44,458 nt of DNA from Candidatus Thiosymbion ectosymbiont of Catanema sp. Cochon2018 (GTDB lineage: Bacteria > Pseudomonadota > Gammaproteobacteria > Chromatiales > Chromatiaceae), in the NCBI GenBank assembly GCA_011392765.1, contig WYCW01000003.1, forward strand, positions 1 to 44,458, written 5' to 3'. The position numbers were made by a program, and so were the translations under genes. This document shows, in pieces, positions 25,156-31,496 of the stretch. Under the pieces are notes generated by a model that did no database searches, was not told the origin of the DNA, and saw only the letters and a list, made by a program, of their open reading frames with translations. Within the stretch, counting starts at the first letter, position 1; each line of letters starts with the position of its first letter.

Positions 25156-25416
25156 TCATATTGTGAAAAGGTCATCGCTACATACTGGATGGAAGGTAGA
25201 CCAAAATTTTTGGTCATCCACAGTAACATTTACACGGATAACCCCTTTCTTTTTGTCGTCCCAAAATGCGTCTGCTCTTAATTGATACTCGACTTCGCTT
25301 TCCATTATAAAACTATGTTCAGACTCCTCCAATAATCCTCTGATTCTGTCCTCTCCATCGGAAAAAATTTCTTTAAGCCTCTTATCTGCAATGCATTTTG
25401 CTATTGTCCTATCCAT
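25156..25416 (-). CDS. Small acidic partner protein of secreted peptide 4 (candidate immunity protein)
   Basis: A protein of 86 residues, acidic, starting MDRTIAKCIADKRLKEIFSD. It has GEDRIRGLLEESEHSFIMES followed by a beta-like EVEYQLRADAFWDDKKKG and VTVDDQKFWSTFHP. No recognised family; no signal peptide. A frameshifted paralogue is at 20390-20649, and a 3' fragment of such a gene is spliced onto the orphan at 27815. It lies 265 bases downstream of leader-peptide gene 4, with an inserted palindromic element in between. Confidence 0.65.
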   Translation of the reverse strand: MDRTIAKCIADKRLKEIFSDGEDRIRGLLEESEHSFIMESEVEYQLRADAFWDDKKKGVIRVNVTVDDQKFWSTFHPVCSDDLFTI

Positions 25417-25465
25417 TTCTAAACCTATATAACCTACTTAGAAATATGTTTGTTAGAACAATCCC

Positions 25466-25668
25466 AATGCCGTTAAGTTAACACTGACGAGGCCATTATC
25501 GACCACGTTCGGGTAGAAGCGACGTCCCGCCGCCTTCAAACGAAAACAACGCTCTGTCGCTATTTGGGAACGCGCCGAGACGGCGCATCTGTCCCCGCGA
25601 ATGGTACCGTAGTGCTTAACTTAATGGCATTGAGAACACCCCCCTTGAACCTATAGAGTTCAAGGGGG
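25466..25668. repeat. Palindromic insertion between peptide 4 and its partner
   Basis: CAATGCCGTTAAGTTAA (about 25467) is a near reverse complement of TTAACTTAATGGCATTG (about 25616-25632), bounding ~165 bases. Next to it CCCCCTTGAAC (25640-25650) pairs perfectly with GTTCAAGGGGG (25658-25668). The piece TTGAGAACACCCCC resembles the ends of repeat family F. No coding sequence is visible. Confidence 0.65.
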
Positions 25669-25681
25669 TTACCGCTATCAT

Positions 25682-26101
25682 TTAAGGTCTATGACTTCCC
25701 CAAGAGGTCCTCCTCCCCCATGGAATACGGACGTTAACGCCAGACCCCTTTATTCCCTTTCTATAAAAGGTTACTTGATAATGAGGTCTATTTCCACTTA
25801 AAGGCCCCAAGCTACTCGAGAACCTATGAGGCTTTGCGTCATAGTGCCCCCTTACTCTGATTGTTTTTGCATACTTCCATGCGCCAGAGCCATATTTAGC
25901 TGCAGCACTTAACCACTCCCCCTCGGTTTCCATCATTTCCTGCTCAGAAAGCGGAGCCATTTCGCCCAAATCAGAGTTCGTGGCCGAATTGCCAAAGGCA
26001 AATGCCATATCGTCTTGATTCAGGCCCTCAGCTAAGGCTGGCTGAAAGACGAAGCCTGCGAGTAGCAGGACAACAAACAGACATTTTAGTCTTTGAAACA
26101 T
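25682..26101 (-). CDS. Secreted leader-peptide protein 4 (conserved leader, variable basic tail)
   Basis: A protein of 139 residues. Signal peptide MFQRLKCLFVVLLLAGFVFQ, PALA, then LNQDDMAFAFGNSATNSDLG and APLSEQEMMETEGEW. The tail (from residue ~62) reads LSAAAKYGSGAWKYAKTIRV, then basic GHYDAKPHRFSSSLGPLSGN and a stretch RPHYQVTFYRKGIKGSGVNV, RIPWGRRTSW. The RPHYQ...KG-KGSG-N-R-PW pattern looks like a folded C-terminal module rather than random sequence. ATG 26101 has AGAGGT upstream. Partner: 25156-25416. Confidence 0.72.
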   Translation of the reverse strand: MFQRLKCLFVVLLLAGFVFQPALAEGLNQDDMAFAFGNSATNSDLGEMAPLSEQEMMETEGEWLSAAAKYGSGAWKYAKTIRVRGHYDAKPHRFSSSLGPLSGNRPHYQVTFYRKGIKGSGVNVRIPWGRRTSWGSHRP

Positions 26102-26114
26102 GGTTATACCTCTA

Positions 26115-26300
26115 ATCGGTTGATTAATGGATGATGAACGGAAGGTTGAAGCTTCGGTGGCAGTTGCCCGTTCAAAAGCCGTAATTGCCTTCTTAAGTTG
26201 CTCTTGTTAGTCTTTTAATTTGTACAACAAATTAAAGCCGGCCTAGGCACCATGTCACCACTAATATCAGCACGAACGTCGAACTACAAAGTCAGATTTT
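26115..26300. repeat. Direct repeat with 27590-27762
   Basis: About 180 bases that recur, with point changes and small indels, at 27590-27762. The first part also occurs at 20335-20385. In the other copy the minus strand reads as the end of a protein (see 27667-27760); here that frame has a stop and a frameshift. It lies upstream of leader-peptide gene 4 and downstream of the gene-5 pair. Confidence 0.65.
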
Positions 26301-26358
26301 CACTTGACAGTCCCTTCGTTGTTGATAACAAAGTGAGCGTCCTTTTTATCGCCAGTCA

Positions 26359-26631
26359 TCACAAATCGATAAATTTATCCACTGTATCAATCAATTCACA
26401 GTCATTCTTCACTTCGCCAAGCATCTTTCTCAAACGAAAAAATCCTGTGTTGTCTTCTATAGCGTGCTCCAACATCATAGGCTCATGAGTAAAAAGGTAA
26501 TCAAACCTTTCAATGAGCGGATTGCAGTCTCCTATGGATTGTTTGATATCCATTTCCAATTTTGAGAAATCAATACTTCCATTAAGATACCCGTCAATCG
26601 AATCTCTAATAACATCAATTCTATTCTTCAT
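26359..26631 (-). CDS. Small acidic partner protein of secreted peptide 5 (candidate immunity protein)
   Basis: A protein of 90 residues, acidic and helical, starting MKNRIDVIRDSIDGYLNGSI. It has SKLEMDIKQSIGDCNPLIER and FDYLFTHEPMMLEHAIED. Families of small helical immunity proteins look like this, but I cannot name one. Its ATG lies inside the end of the overlapping small frame 26621-26767. Its TGA overlaps the ATG of a 19-codon remnant (MTGDKKDAHFVINNEGTVK, 26300-26357). A broken paralogue is at 20664-20931. Confidence 0.65.
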   Translation of the reverse strand: MKNRIDVIRDSIDGYLNGSIDFSKLEMDIKQSIGDCNPLIERFDYLFTHEPMMLEHAIEDNTGFFRLRKMLGEVKNDCELIDTVDKFIDL

Positions 26632-26767
26632 AGCTGGAAACCTCGAAAAATTCAGTTTCTCGGATCACGACAGTGGCACCGGCCAACTTGCGCACGTTGA
26701 CAGGACGAAAGTTGCGGCTCTCATAGCCAGCATCCTCCAGCACCCGTTCCGTCTCTTCGCTAAACAA
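26621..26767 (-). CDS. Small frame between peptide 5 and its partner (possible gene fragment)
   Basis: A frame of about 48 codons with protein-like composition: LFSEETERVLEDAGYESRNF, RPVNVRKLAGATVVIRETEF and FEVSSYEE-stop. It overlaps the partner start by 11 bases. The only possible starts are TTG or GTG codons; an ATG just upstream is in another frame. A decayed copy exists at 28575-28740. It may be the C-terminus of a lost gene or a small extra protein of the cassette. Confidence 0.35.
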   Translation of the reverse strand: MFSEETERVLEDAGYESRNFRPVNVRKLAGATVVIRETEFFEVSSYEE

Positions 26768-26773
26768 AATTCA

Positions 26774-27283
26774 TCATCCCCTCCTTTCCCAAGGACGATG
26801 GCGACCTATTCCCGGTCTTGCATGGAAATGAGGGAGTTTACGAGTCTTACGATGATCCCTAATCTTAACAGGATGAATTTCGGCTCTGAATTCATCTCGA
26901 CCTCGATGGCTTTTGATCTTTACACTATGCCCTCTATGCTTAAGGGGGCGATACTTCCACCGACTCGGTTTAGCATACCTGTAGCCACTACGAACAGCTT
27001 TGTATCCTCGATAAATCGTCCGCGTTTGCTTATAGGCTCTGTAGCCTTTCCAAGCAGAGTATCCAACACGAGCTGCAAATATTGCCAAAGGTACCCACTC
27101 CCCTTCCGTTTCATCCATCTCTCGATCGGATAGGAATGCCATTTCGCCCCAATCGGAATTCACGGCCGAATCGCCAAAGGCAAATGCCATATCGTCTTGA
27201 TTCAGGCCCTCAGCTAAGGCTGGCTGAGAGGCGAAGCCCGCGAGTAGCAGGATAACAATCAGATGCTTTAATCTTTGAAGCAT
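26774..27283 (-). CDS. Secreted leader-peptide protein 5 (conserved leader, variable basic tail)
   Basis: A protein of 169 residues, the longest of the set. Signal peptide MLQRLKHLIVILLLAGFASQ, PALA, then LNQDDMAFAFGDSAVNSDWG and AFLSDREMDETEGEW. The tail begins VPLAIFAARVGYSAWKGYRA, continues with Tyr/Lys/Arg-rich segments, and ends EIHPVKIRDHRKTRKLPHFH, ARPGIGRHRPWERRG. The LPHFHxRPGIGRHRPWE ending resembles, by eye, C-terminal toxin modules of large polymorphic toxins that close with a His-rich HRPWE motif. This is the best hint that the tails are toxin domains. ATG 27283. Partner: 26359-26631. Confidence 0.75.
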   Translation of the reverse strand: MLQRLKHLIVILLLAGFASQPALAEGLNQDDMAFAFGDSAVNSDWGEMAFLSDREMDETEGEWVPLAIFAARVGYSAWKGYRAYKQTRTIYRGYKAVRSGYRYAKPSRWKYRPLKHRGHSVKIKSHRGRDEFRAEIHPVKIRDHRKTRKLPHFHARPGIGRHRPWERRG

Positions 27284-27313
27284 GATTATATCTGGCTCTC
27301 TTACGGATTGTGT

Positions 27314-27547
27314 GGGTGGATGGAAAAGGAAACCATCCTTGACCGGCGGGACGGGCGCGGAAGATGGGTCTGCATGAGGGGATCGGGGCGCTTGGGCAGC
27401 GGGGCGATGCATCACGGCGAACCGAAACAGAGGCCAGACATTCGGTTCCATCCGCCGGGTGCCCCGATCCCCTCTCGCCCGCATTGTGTTGCGCCCCGCC
27501 GGTCAAGGACGCAGCCGCTACGCGGTGGTTTCCTTTTCCATCCACCC
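27314..27547. repeat. MITE-like element with perfect 22-bp terminal inverted repeats
   Basis: GGGTGGATGGAAAAGGAAAC+CA (27314-27335) is the exact reverse complement of 27526-27547. The complementarity continues inward (CCTTGACCGGCGGG versus CCCGCCGGTCAAGG; ATGAGGGGATCGGGGC versus GCCCCGATCCCCTC). The element is GC-rich, 234 bases, and codes for nothing obvious. It lies just upstream of leader-peptide gene 5 and may have cut it off from the usual upstream block. Confidence 0.8.
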
Positions 27548-27589
27548 AAAACGGAACAGAGCCTTATATCTCTCATCAGTTAACCAATG

Positions 27590-27762
27590 GGTGATGAACG
27601 GAAGGTAGAAACTTCGGTGACAGTTGCTCGTTCAAAAAGCCGTAATTACCCCCTTAAGTTGCCCTGTTAGTCTTTTAACTTGTATAGCAAATTGAAGCCT
27701 GCCTGCGCGCCGCTGTCGCCACTAATATCAGTACGAACGTCGAAGTACAAAGTCAGATTCTT
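27590..27762 (-). pseudogene. Repeat carrying a 3' gene remnant (beta-strand-like C-terminus)
   Basis: A direct repeat of 26115-26300. On the minus strand 27760-27667 reads NLTLYFDVRTDISGDSGAQA, GFNLLYKLKD-stop. Such alternating hydrophobic residues would suit the last strands of a beta-barrel or beta-rich protein. No start or upstream part remains, so it is a remnant. At 27762 the sequence changes abruptly to a partner-gene fragment. Confidence 0.4.
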
Positions 27763-27814
27763 ATAAGTTCACTTCGTGATACTGGAAGTAAGGTAGACCA
27801 GAATTTTTGATCAT

Positions 27815-28186
27815 CTACAGAGGCACAAACTCTAATTGATTAATCGTGATTTTCTCAGCTTCTATCTGAAATGGATCTAGATGGTCATCATAGAAGCTAA
27901 AGTAGTAACCTCCATATGCAGAAATAGAATTCATCAATCTAAATCCATTATTGGTAAGTTTATGCAAAATAAGATCCCCCTTCTTTACGGCTATTCTTAT
28001 TTGCTTGTTTGTTTTGAGGGCGACGAATCCCTTCTCTTTTCTTATAACTAATTCATATATACTTTCCTTCGCTTCATCTGGAAGAAAGAGGTGAACACAT
28101 GAGTTAGTATATGTTTTATTAATAAACTTTCCATTTAGTTTAACCCCCTCGTCAATGATTGCATTAACTTTAATCTCTAAACACAC
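27815..28186 (-). CDS. Orphan partner gene, recombined at its 3' end
   Basis: A protein of 123 residues nearly identical to the peptide-1 partner (19151-19558) for about 115 residues, starting MCLEIKVNAIIDEGVKLNGK with the same GTG. After ITINQL the original ending AKGFLIEINKLYFVEKG is replaced by EFVPL. The replacing DNA (27771-27838) is the 3' part of a gene related to 25156-25416. No leader-peptide gene stands in front of it. It is a visible recombination product, perhaps a retained immunity gene without its toxin. Confidence 0.7.
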   Translation of the reverse strand: MCLEIKVNAIIDEGVKLNGKFINKTYTNSCVHLFLPDEAKESIYELVIRKEKGFVALKTNKQIRIAVKKGDLILHKLTNNGFRLMNSISAYGGYYFSFYDDHLDPFQIEAEKITINQLEFVPL

Positions 28187-28244
28187 GACAAATTTCCTTG
28201 CAAATTTCTTTTCGAAAAAAGATGGCTAAGTTCTTAGTCCTTCT

Positions 28245-28580
28245 GATGGTGGAAACCTCCGCCTTCAGGCGGATAAACTTCCAGTTTGAAAGAGGCATGA
28301 TGCTTTAGCATCATTGTTATGAAGGACTACAGCCGAGGCCGACATACCATTTTTTACCACCGATACCATTTGGTGTGGATCACGAAGTATCGTTATCGGG
28401 TGATGAATTATGAGATAAAGAAACGGGTACGAGAAGATGAGGTGATTAATGACTATATCAATCATCATGGCGAAGGGAAGGAGCCGCAAAACGTATCGCG
28501 CATCCGGCTCGAGTAGCTTTAGCTTGACGACGGCTTCAGCCGACCCCCCATACCACCAACTTCTAGTTGGTGGTGGTTGA
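28245..28580 (+). mobile_element. Internally deleted IS200/IS605-family element
   Basis: The plus-strand frame 28319-28516 (65 codons) starts MKDYSRGRHTIFYHRYHLVW, ITKYRYRVMNYEIKKR. This is the N-terminus of an IS200/IS605 TnpA Y1 transposase. It then jumps to a C-terminus-like DEVINDYINHHGEGKEPQNV. The HUH motif and catalytic tyrosine region are missing. Subterminal hairpins typical of this family flank it: CCGCC/GGCGG (28259-28272) on the left and ACCACCAAC/GTTGGTGGT (28552-28574) on the right. It could be moved only by a transposase supplied elsewhere. Confidence 0.75.
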
Positions 28581-28584
28581 TTCT

Positions 28585-28860
28585 TCATAGCCGGAAACCT
28601 CAGAAAAATTCAGTTTCTCGGGTCAGGACAGTGGAGCCGGCTACTTGCGCACGTTGACAGGACGAAAGTTGCGGCTCTCATAGCCGGCATCCTCCAGCAC
28701 CCGTTCCGTCTCTCTCTTCGCTAAACAAAATTCATCGCCTCCTCCTTTGCCAAGGACAATGGCGACCTCTTCCCGGTCTTGCATGGAAATGAGGAAGATT
28801 ACGACCCCTAACAGGATGAATTTAGGCTCTGTAGCCTTTCCAAGCAGCGTATCCAAAAGG
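28585..28860 (-). pseudogene. Decayed copy of the leader-peptide 5 tail region
   Basis: About 275 bases match 26625-27065 with internal deletions. Recognisable are the end of the 26621 frame (ETERVLEDAGYESRNFRPVN), the ACCGGGAAGAGGTCGCC part of the tail and GGAAAGGCTACAGAGCC. No open frame covers the tail in the right register and there is no leader. So an old second copy of cassette 5 existed here. I see nothing recognisable in 28861-29122. Confidence 0.65.
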
Positions 28861-29122
28861 GTGAGGATGCTTCACAAACCTGGGCGATTCTAATTCGTAA
28901 TTTCATCAATGCTGATTAATCGTAGGGCGGTTCACATGATTCAACTCTGCAATTTTCGAGGCCGGTAAATCATGCGCAAAATAGTGGACAGTCTCCCTGA
29001 ATTTAGCCTAGAAAGATATGAACGCCTAAAATTCCCATTTTTTCCTTAGCATAACATAACCTTAACATGCAGTTGCAGAGGTTAAAGTTATCTAGACCCA
29101 AAGATAAATTCACTTCACCCTT

Positions 29123-29554
29123 TTACTTTTTGTATAAGTCAACCCATACCCCATCACAATATACAATCAAAACAGATTCAATGATATCCTCGTTAAACAG
29201 ACCTTCAATCCATTTATTCTCAAAAAAATCCTTAAGTGATATCTGTTTGATTTTGTCAAGAAATGCCTCTTTCTCAAAAGATGTTTTCCGCTCTACAATA
29301 AAATTATAATTTCCAACTCCCGCCAAATCACTTCTGATAAAGGCATATTTGATCAAAGAATTATAATTCCCATCATACTTTTTGAGGTCAATAGCTTTCG
29401 TTTTTTCATCTATACTTACTAAAATAATATTATCTATAGCCACATGAGACTTTAAAAAAGATTCTAATTTCTTTAATTCATTATCTGGCATATCTAAATC
29501 AGAATAATAAACATCTTCGTAGGCATGCCTATAATGCTTCATTGTTTTTGCCAT
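29123..29554 (-). CDS. Small acidic partner protein of secreted peptide 6 (candidate immunity protein)
   Basis: A protein of 143 residues, Lys- and Asp-rich, starting MAKTMKHYRHAYEDVYYSDL at ATG 29554. It includes DMPDNELKKLESFLKSHVAI, a beta-like NIILVSIDEKTKAIDLKKYD and a C-terminal SVLIVYCDGVWVDLYKK. No signal peptide or membrane span; AT-rich. A 3' fragment of a related gene is at 18931-19005, beside rplK. It lies 215 bases downstream of leader-peptide gene 6. Confidence 0.65.
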   Translation of the reverse strand: MAKTMKHYRHAYEDVYYSDLDMPDNELKKLESFLKSHVAIDNIILVSIDEKTKAIDLKKYDGNYNSLIKYAFIRSDLAGVGNYNFIVERKTSFEKEAFLDKIKQISLKDFFENKWIEGLFNEDIIESVLIVYCDGVWVDLYKK

Positions 29555-29769
29555 TAGTATATATTGAATAGTTGCCTATTAAAACCTGAGTCTGTGAGAT
29601 AAAACCCAGGGTTAGGATAACTCCATGATCCCACTTGATATTCAAAGAATTGGCCACTTCACCCACGGAGCAAAATAGCCAATCCTCACATATCAAATAA
29701 AATTAATAGTTACCTATTAATCTAGTTTACCTCATGGACTCAGGTAAAAATCTTGGAGTTCCTAATACA

Positions 29770-30156
29770 TTAATACTTCCTCCAAGGAGAATGCCAAGGT
29801 CTATGGTACTTCATGTTTCCAAGGTGCATATGAAGTTTACTTGGAGAGGGATTAGCTTTGTAATCAAGCCTAAATACTGGACGTCGTTTCCATCTCACTT
29901 GGAATATTCTAGAACCGTTATATCCGTCAATCCTTGTATGTTTCCAGGCCTTAACAACATACTTAAGCCACTCACCCTCCGTTTTCAACATCTCTTGATC
30001 GGAAAGCGGAGCCATCTCGCCCAAACCAAAGTTCGTGACCGAATTGCCGAAGGCAAACGCCATATCCTCTTGATTCAAGCTCTCAGCTAAGACCGGCTGA
30101 AAGACGAAGCCTGCGAGTAGCAGGACAACAAACAGATGTTTTAGCCTCTGAAGCAT
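29770..30156 (-). CDS. Secreted leader-peptide protein 6 (conserved leader, variable basic tail)
   Basis: A protein of 128 residues, the most diverged leader of the set: MLQRLKHLFVVLLLAGFVFQ, PVLA, then LNQEDMAFAFGNSVTNFGLG and APLSDQEMLKTEGEW. The tail reads LKYVVKAWKHTRIDGYNGSR, then a basic VRWKRRPVFRLDYKANPSPS and KLHMHLGNMKYHRPWHSPWR. The FRLDY...LHMHLG...HRPW order parallels the end of peptide 5 (FRAEIH...LPHFH...HRPW), so the two tails may share a fold. ATG 30156 has GAGAGG upstream. Partner: 29123-29554. Confidence 0.73.
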   Translation of the reverse strand: MLQRLKHLFVVLLLAGFVFQPVLAESLNQEDMAFAFGNSVTNFGLGEMAPLSDQEMLKTEGEWLKYVVKAWKHTRIDGYNGSRIFQVRWKRRPVFRLDYKANPSPSKLHMHLGNMKYHRPWHSPWRKY

Positions 30157-30415
30157 GATTGTACCTCTCATCCCACTTAATGCCGGATCTCTAATGATCG
30201 AATTCGGCAAAGATTAAGGGACTGGGTCTGGTCGTGATCACCGGTTGTCCCGATGAAGCATCCGGATCTCGGCAGCTCCGTTTTTTGCCGCAAATGAACG
30301 CCAATCAACGCAAATCGGTCGCAAAAGATTACATTATCTTTTTTGTCCGCAGATTACGCAGATTTTCACGGATTGTTTCGTTTTTAATCTGCGGGAATCT
30401 GCGTAATCTGCGGAT
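30157..30415 (-). repeat. Conserved upstream block of peptide 6 with repeats D and A
   Basis: The proximal 220 bases repeat 24733-24955. They are followed by a complete family A palindrome (30344-30415), whose right arm is absent at 24955. The block marks the nusG-side edge of the leader-peptide array. Confidence 0.65.
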
Positions 30416-30476
30416 AGATGAAGCTAGCGGACCATTTTTCCCATACTCAACCTGAGTTTCGGCGACTCCGCTTTTT

Positions 30477-30573
30477 GTCGCCAATGAATGCGGATCAACG
30501 CAGATCGGCCGTAATCGGCTCGCTTCAGCGACAGCCCTCGATCTATTTGCGTTGATTTGCGTTCATTTGCGGC
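30477..30573. repeat. Palindromic repeat family D, complete
   Basis: GTCGCCAATGAATGCGGATC on the left and GATTTGCGTTCATTTGCGGC on the right form an imperfect palindrome of ~97 bases. It ends 10 bases before the nusG stop. Confidence 0.7.
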
Positions 30574-30582
30574 TAAATCCGC

Positions 30583-31116
30583 TCAGCCCTTTTCGATCTG
30601 GCCGAACTCCAGATCCACCGGCGTGGAGCGCCCGAAGATGAGGACCGACACCTTGAGCCGGTTCTTCTCGTAATCCACCTCTTCGACCACGCCATTGAAA
30701 TCGGTGAAGGGACCTTCGACGACCCGCACCACTTCTCCCGGCTCGTAGAGCACTTTGGGACGGGGTTTTTCCACTCCCTCCTGCACCCGCTGCAGGATCG
30801 CATCGGCCTGCCGGTCCGGGATCGGAGCCGGCCGATCGCCGGTCCCGCCGATGAATCCCATGACCTTCGGGACGCTTTTGACCAGGTGCCAGGTGTCGTC
30901 CGTCAGATCCATCTTTACCAACACATAACCGGGGAAGAATTTGCGCTCACTCTTGCGCTGCTGGCCCCCCCGCATCTCCACCACTTCTTCGGTCGGCACC
31001 AGAACAGGGCCGAACAGATCTCCCATGCCGGCCCGTTTTATCCGCTCCTCCAGGGAACGTTTCACTTGCCCCTCAAAACCCGAGTAGGCGTGGATCACGT
31101 ACCAACGCTGGGCCAT
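30583..31116 (-). CDS. nusG: Transcription termination/antitermination protein NusG
   Basis: A protein of 177 residues starting [20 protein letters not shown] (ATG 31116). The NGN domain has the conserved [20 protein letters not shown], and the C-terminal KOW domain has [20 protein letters not shown]. It binds RNA polymerase beta' and links it to Rho or the ribosome. It starts two bases after secE. In most bacteria rplK follows within a few hundred bases; here an 11.8-kb accessory array separates them. Confidence 0.97.
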   Translation of the reverse strand: MAQRWYVIHAYSGFEGQVKRSLEERIKRAGMGDLFGPVLVPTEEVVEMRGGQQRKSERKFFPGYVLVKMDLTDDTWHLVKSVPKVMGFIGGTGDRPAPIPDRQADAILQRVQEGVEKPRPKVLYEPGEVVRVVEGPFTDFNGVVEEVDYEKNRLKVSVLIFGRSTPVDLEFGQIEKG

Positions 31117-31118
31117 TT

Positions 31119-31496
31119 TCAGCCCCCCCGTCCGGTAAGGAATCGCAATATCGCCATGAGCATGGTGTCGAAGAGCCACAAGACGATACCCAGAATGAGC
31201 ACCATTACGATGACGACCAAAGTGGTCTGCAGCGTCTCCTGGCGGGTCGGCCAGACGACCTTACGCACCTCCGTGCGCGCATTACCCGTAAATTGCCACA
31301 AGCGCCGTCCCTGTTCCGTCTGGAGGGCCACGGCGGCCGCGACGGCGCTGATCGCCAGCAATCCCCCGACCCGCAGCAGGGTCGAGTAGGCGGCGAAGTG
31401 ATAGAAGCCATAGATCCCCGCCACCAATAAAACAGCCGCCGCCGCCAGTTTGACCGTATCCAAACCGGTGGCGCCGGCCTCTACTTTTGCACTCAT
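31119..31496 (-). CDS. secE: Preprotein translocase subunit SecE
   Basis: A protein of 125 residues with three hydrophobic segments, at about residues 15-35, 40-60 and 90-115, as in the three-span SecE of Gammaproteobacteria. The conserved cytoplasmic motif [20 protein letters not shown] precedes the last span. It is an essential part of SecYEG. It is co-transcribed with nusG, two bases apart. Confidence 0.95.
   Translation of the reverse strand: MSAKVEAGATGLDTVKLAAAAVLLVAGIYGFYHFAAYSTLLRVGGLLAISAVAAAVALQTEQGRRLWQFTGNARTEVRKVVWPTRQETLQTTLVVIVMVLILGIVLWLFDTMLMAILRFLTGRGG

Noticed and set aside
19653-30156. CRISPR array or diversity-generating retroelement as an explanation for the variable region
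   Set aside because: There are no regularly spaced short direct repeats, no cas genes, and no reverse transcriptase or template/variable repeat pair. The variability lies in whole C-terminal segments.
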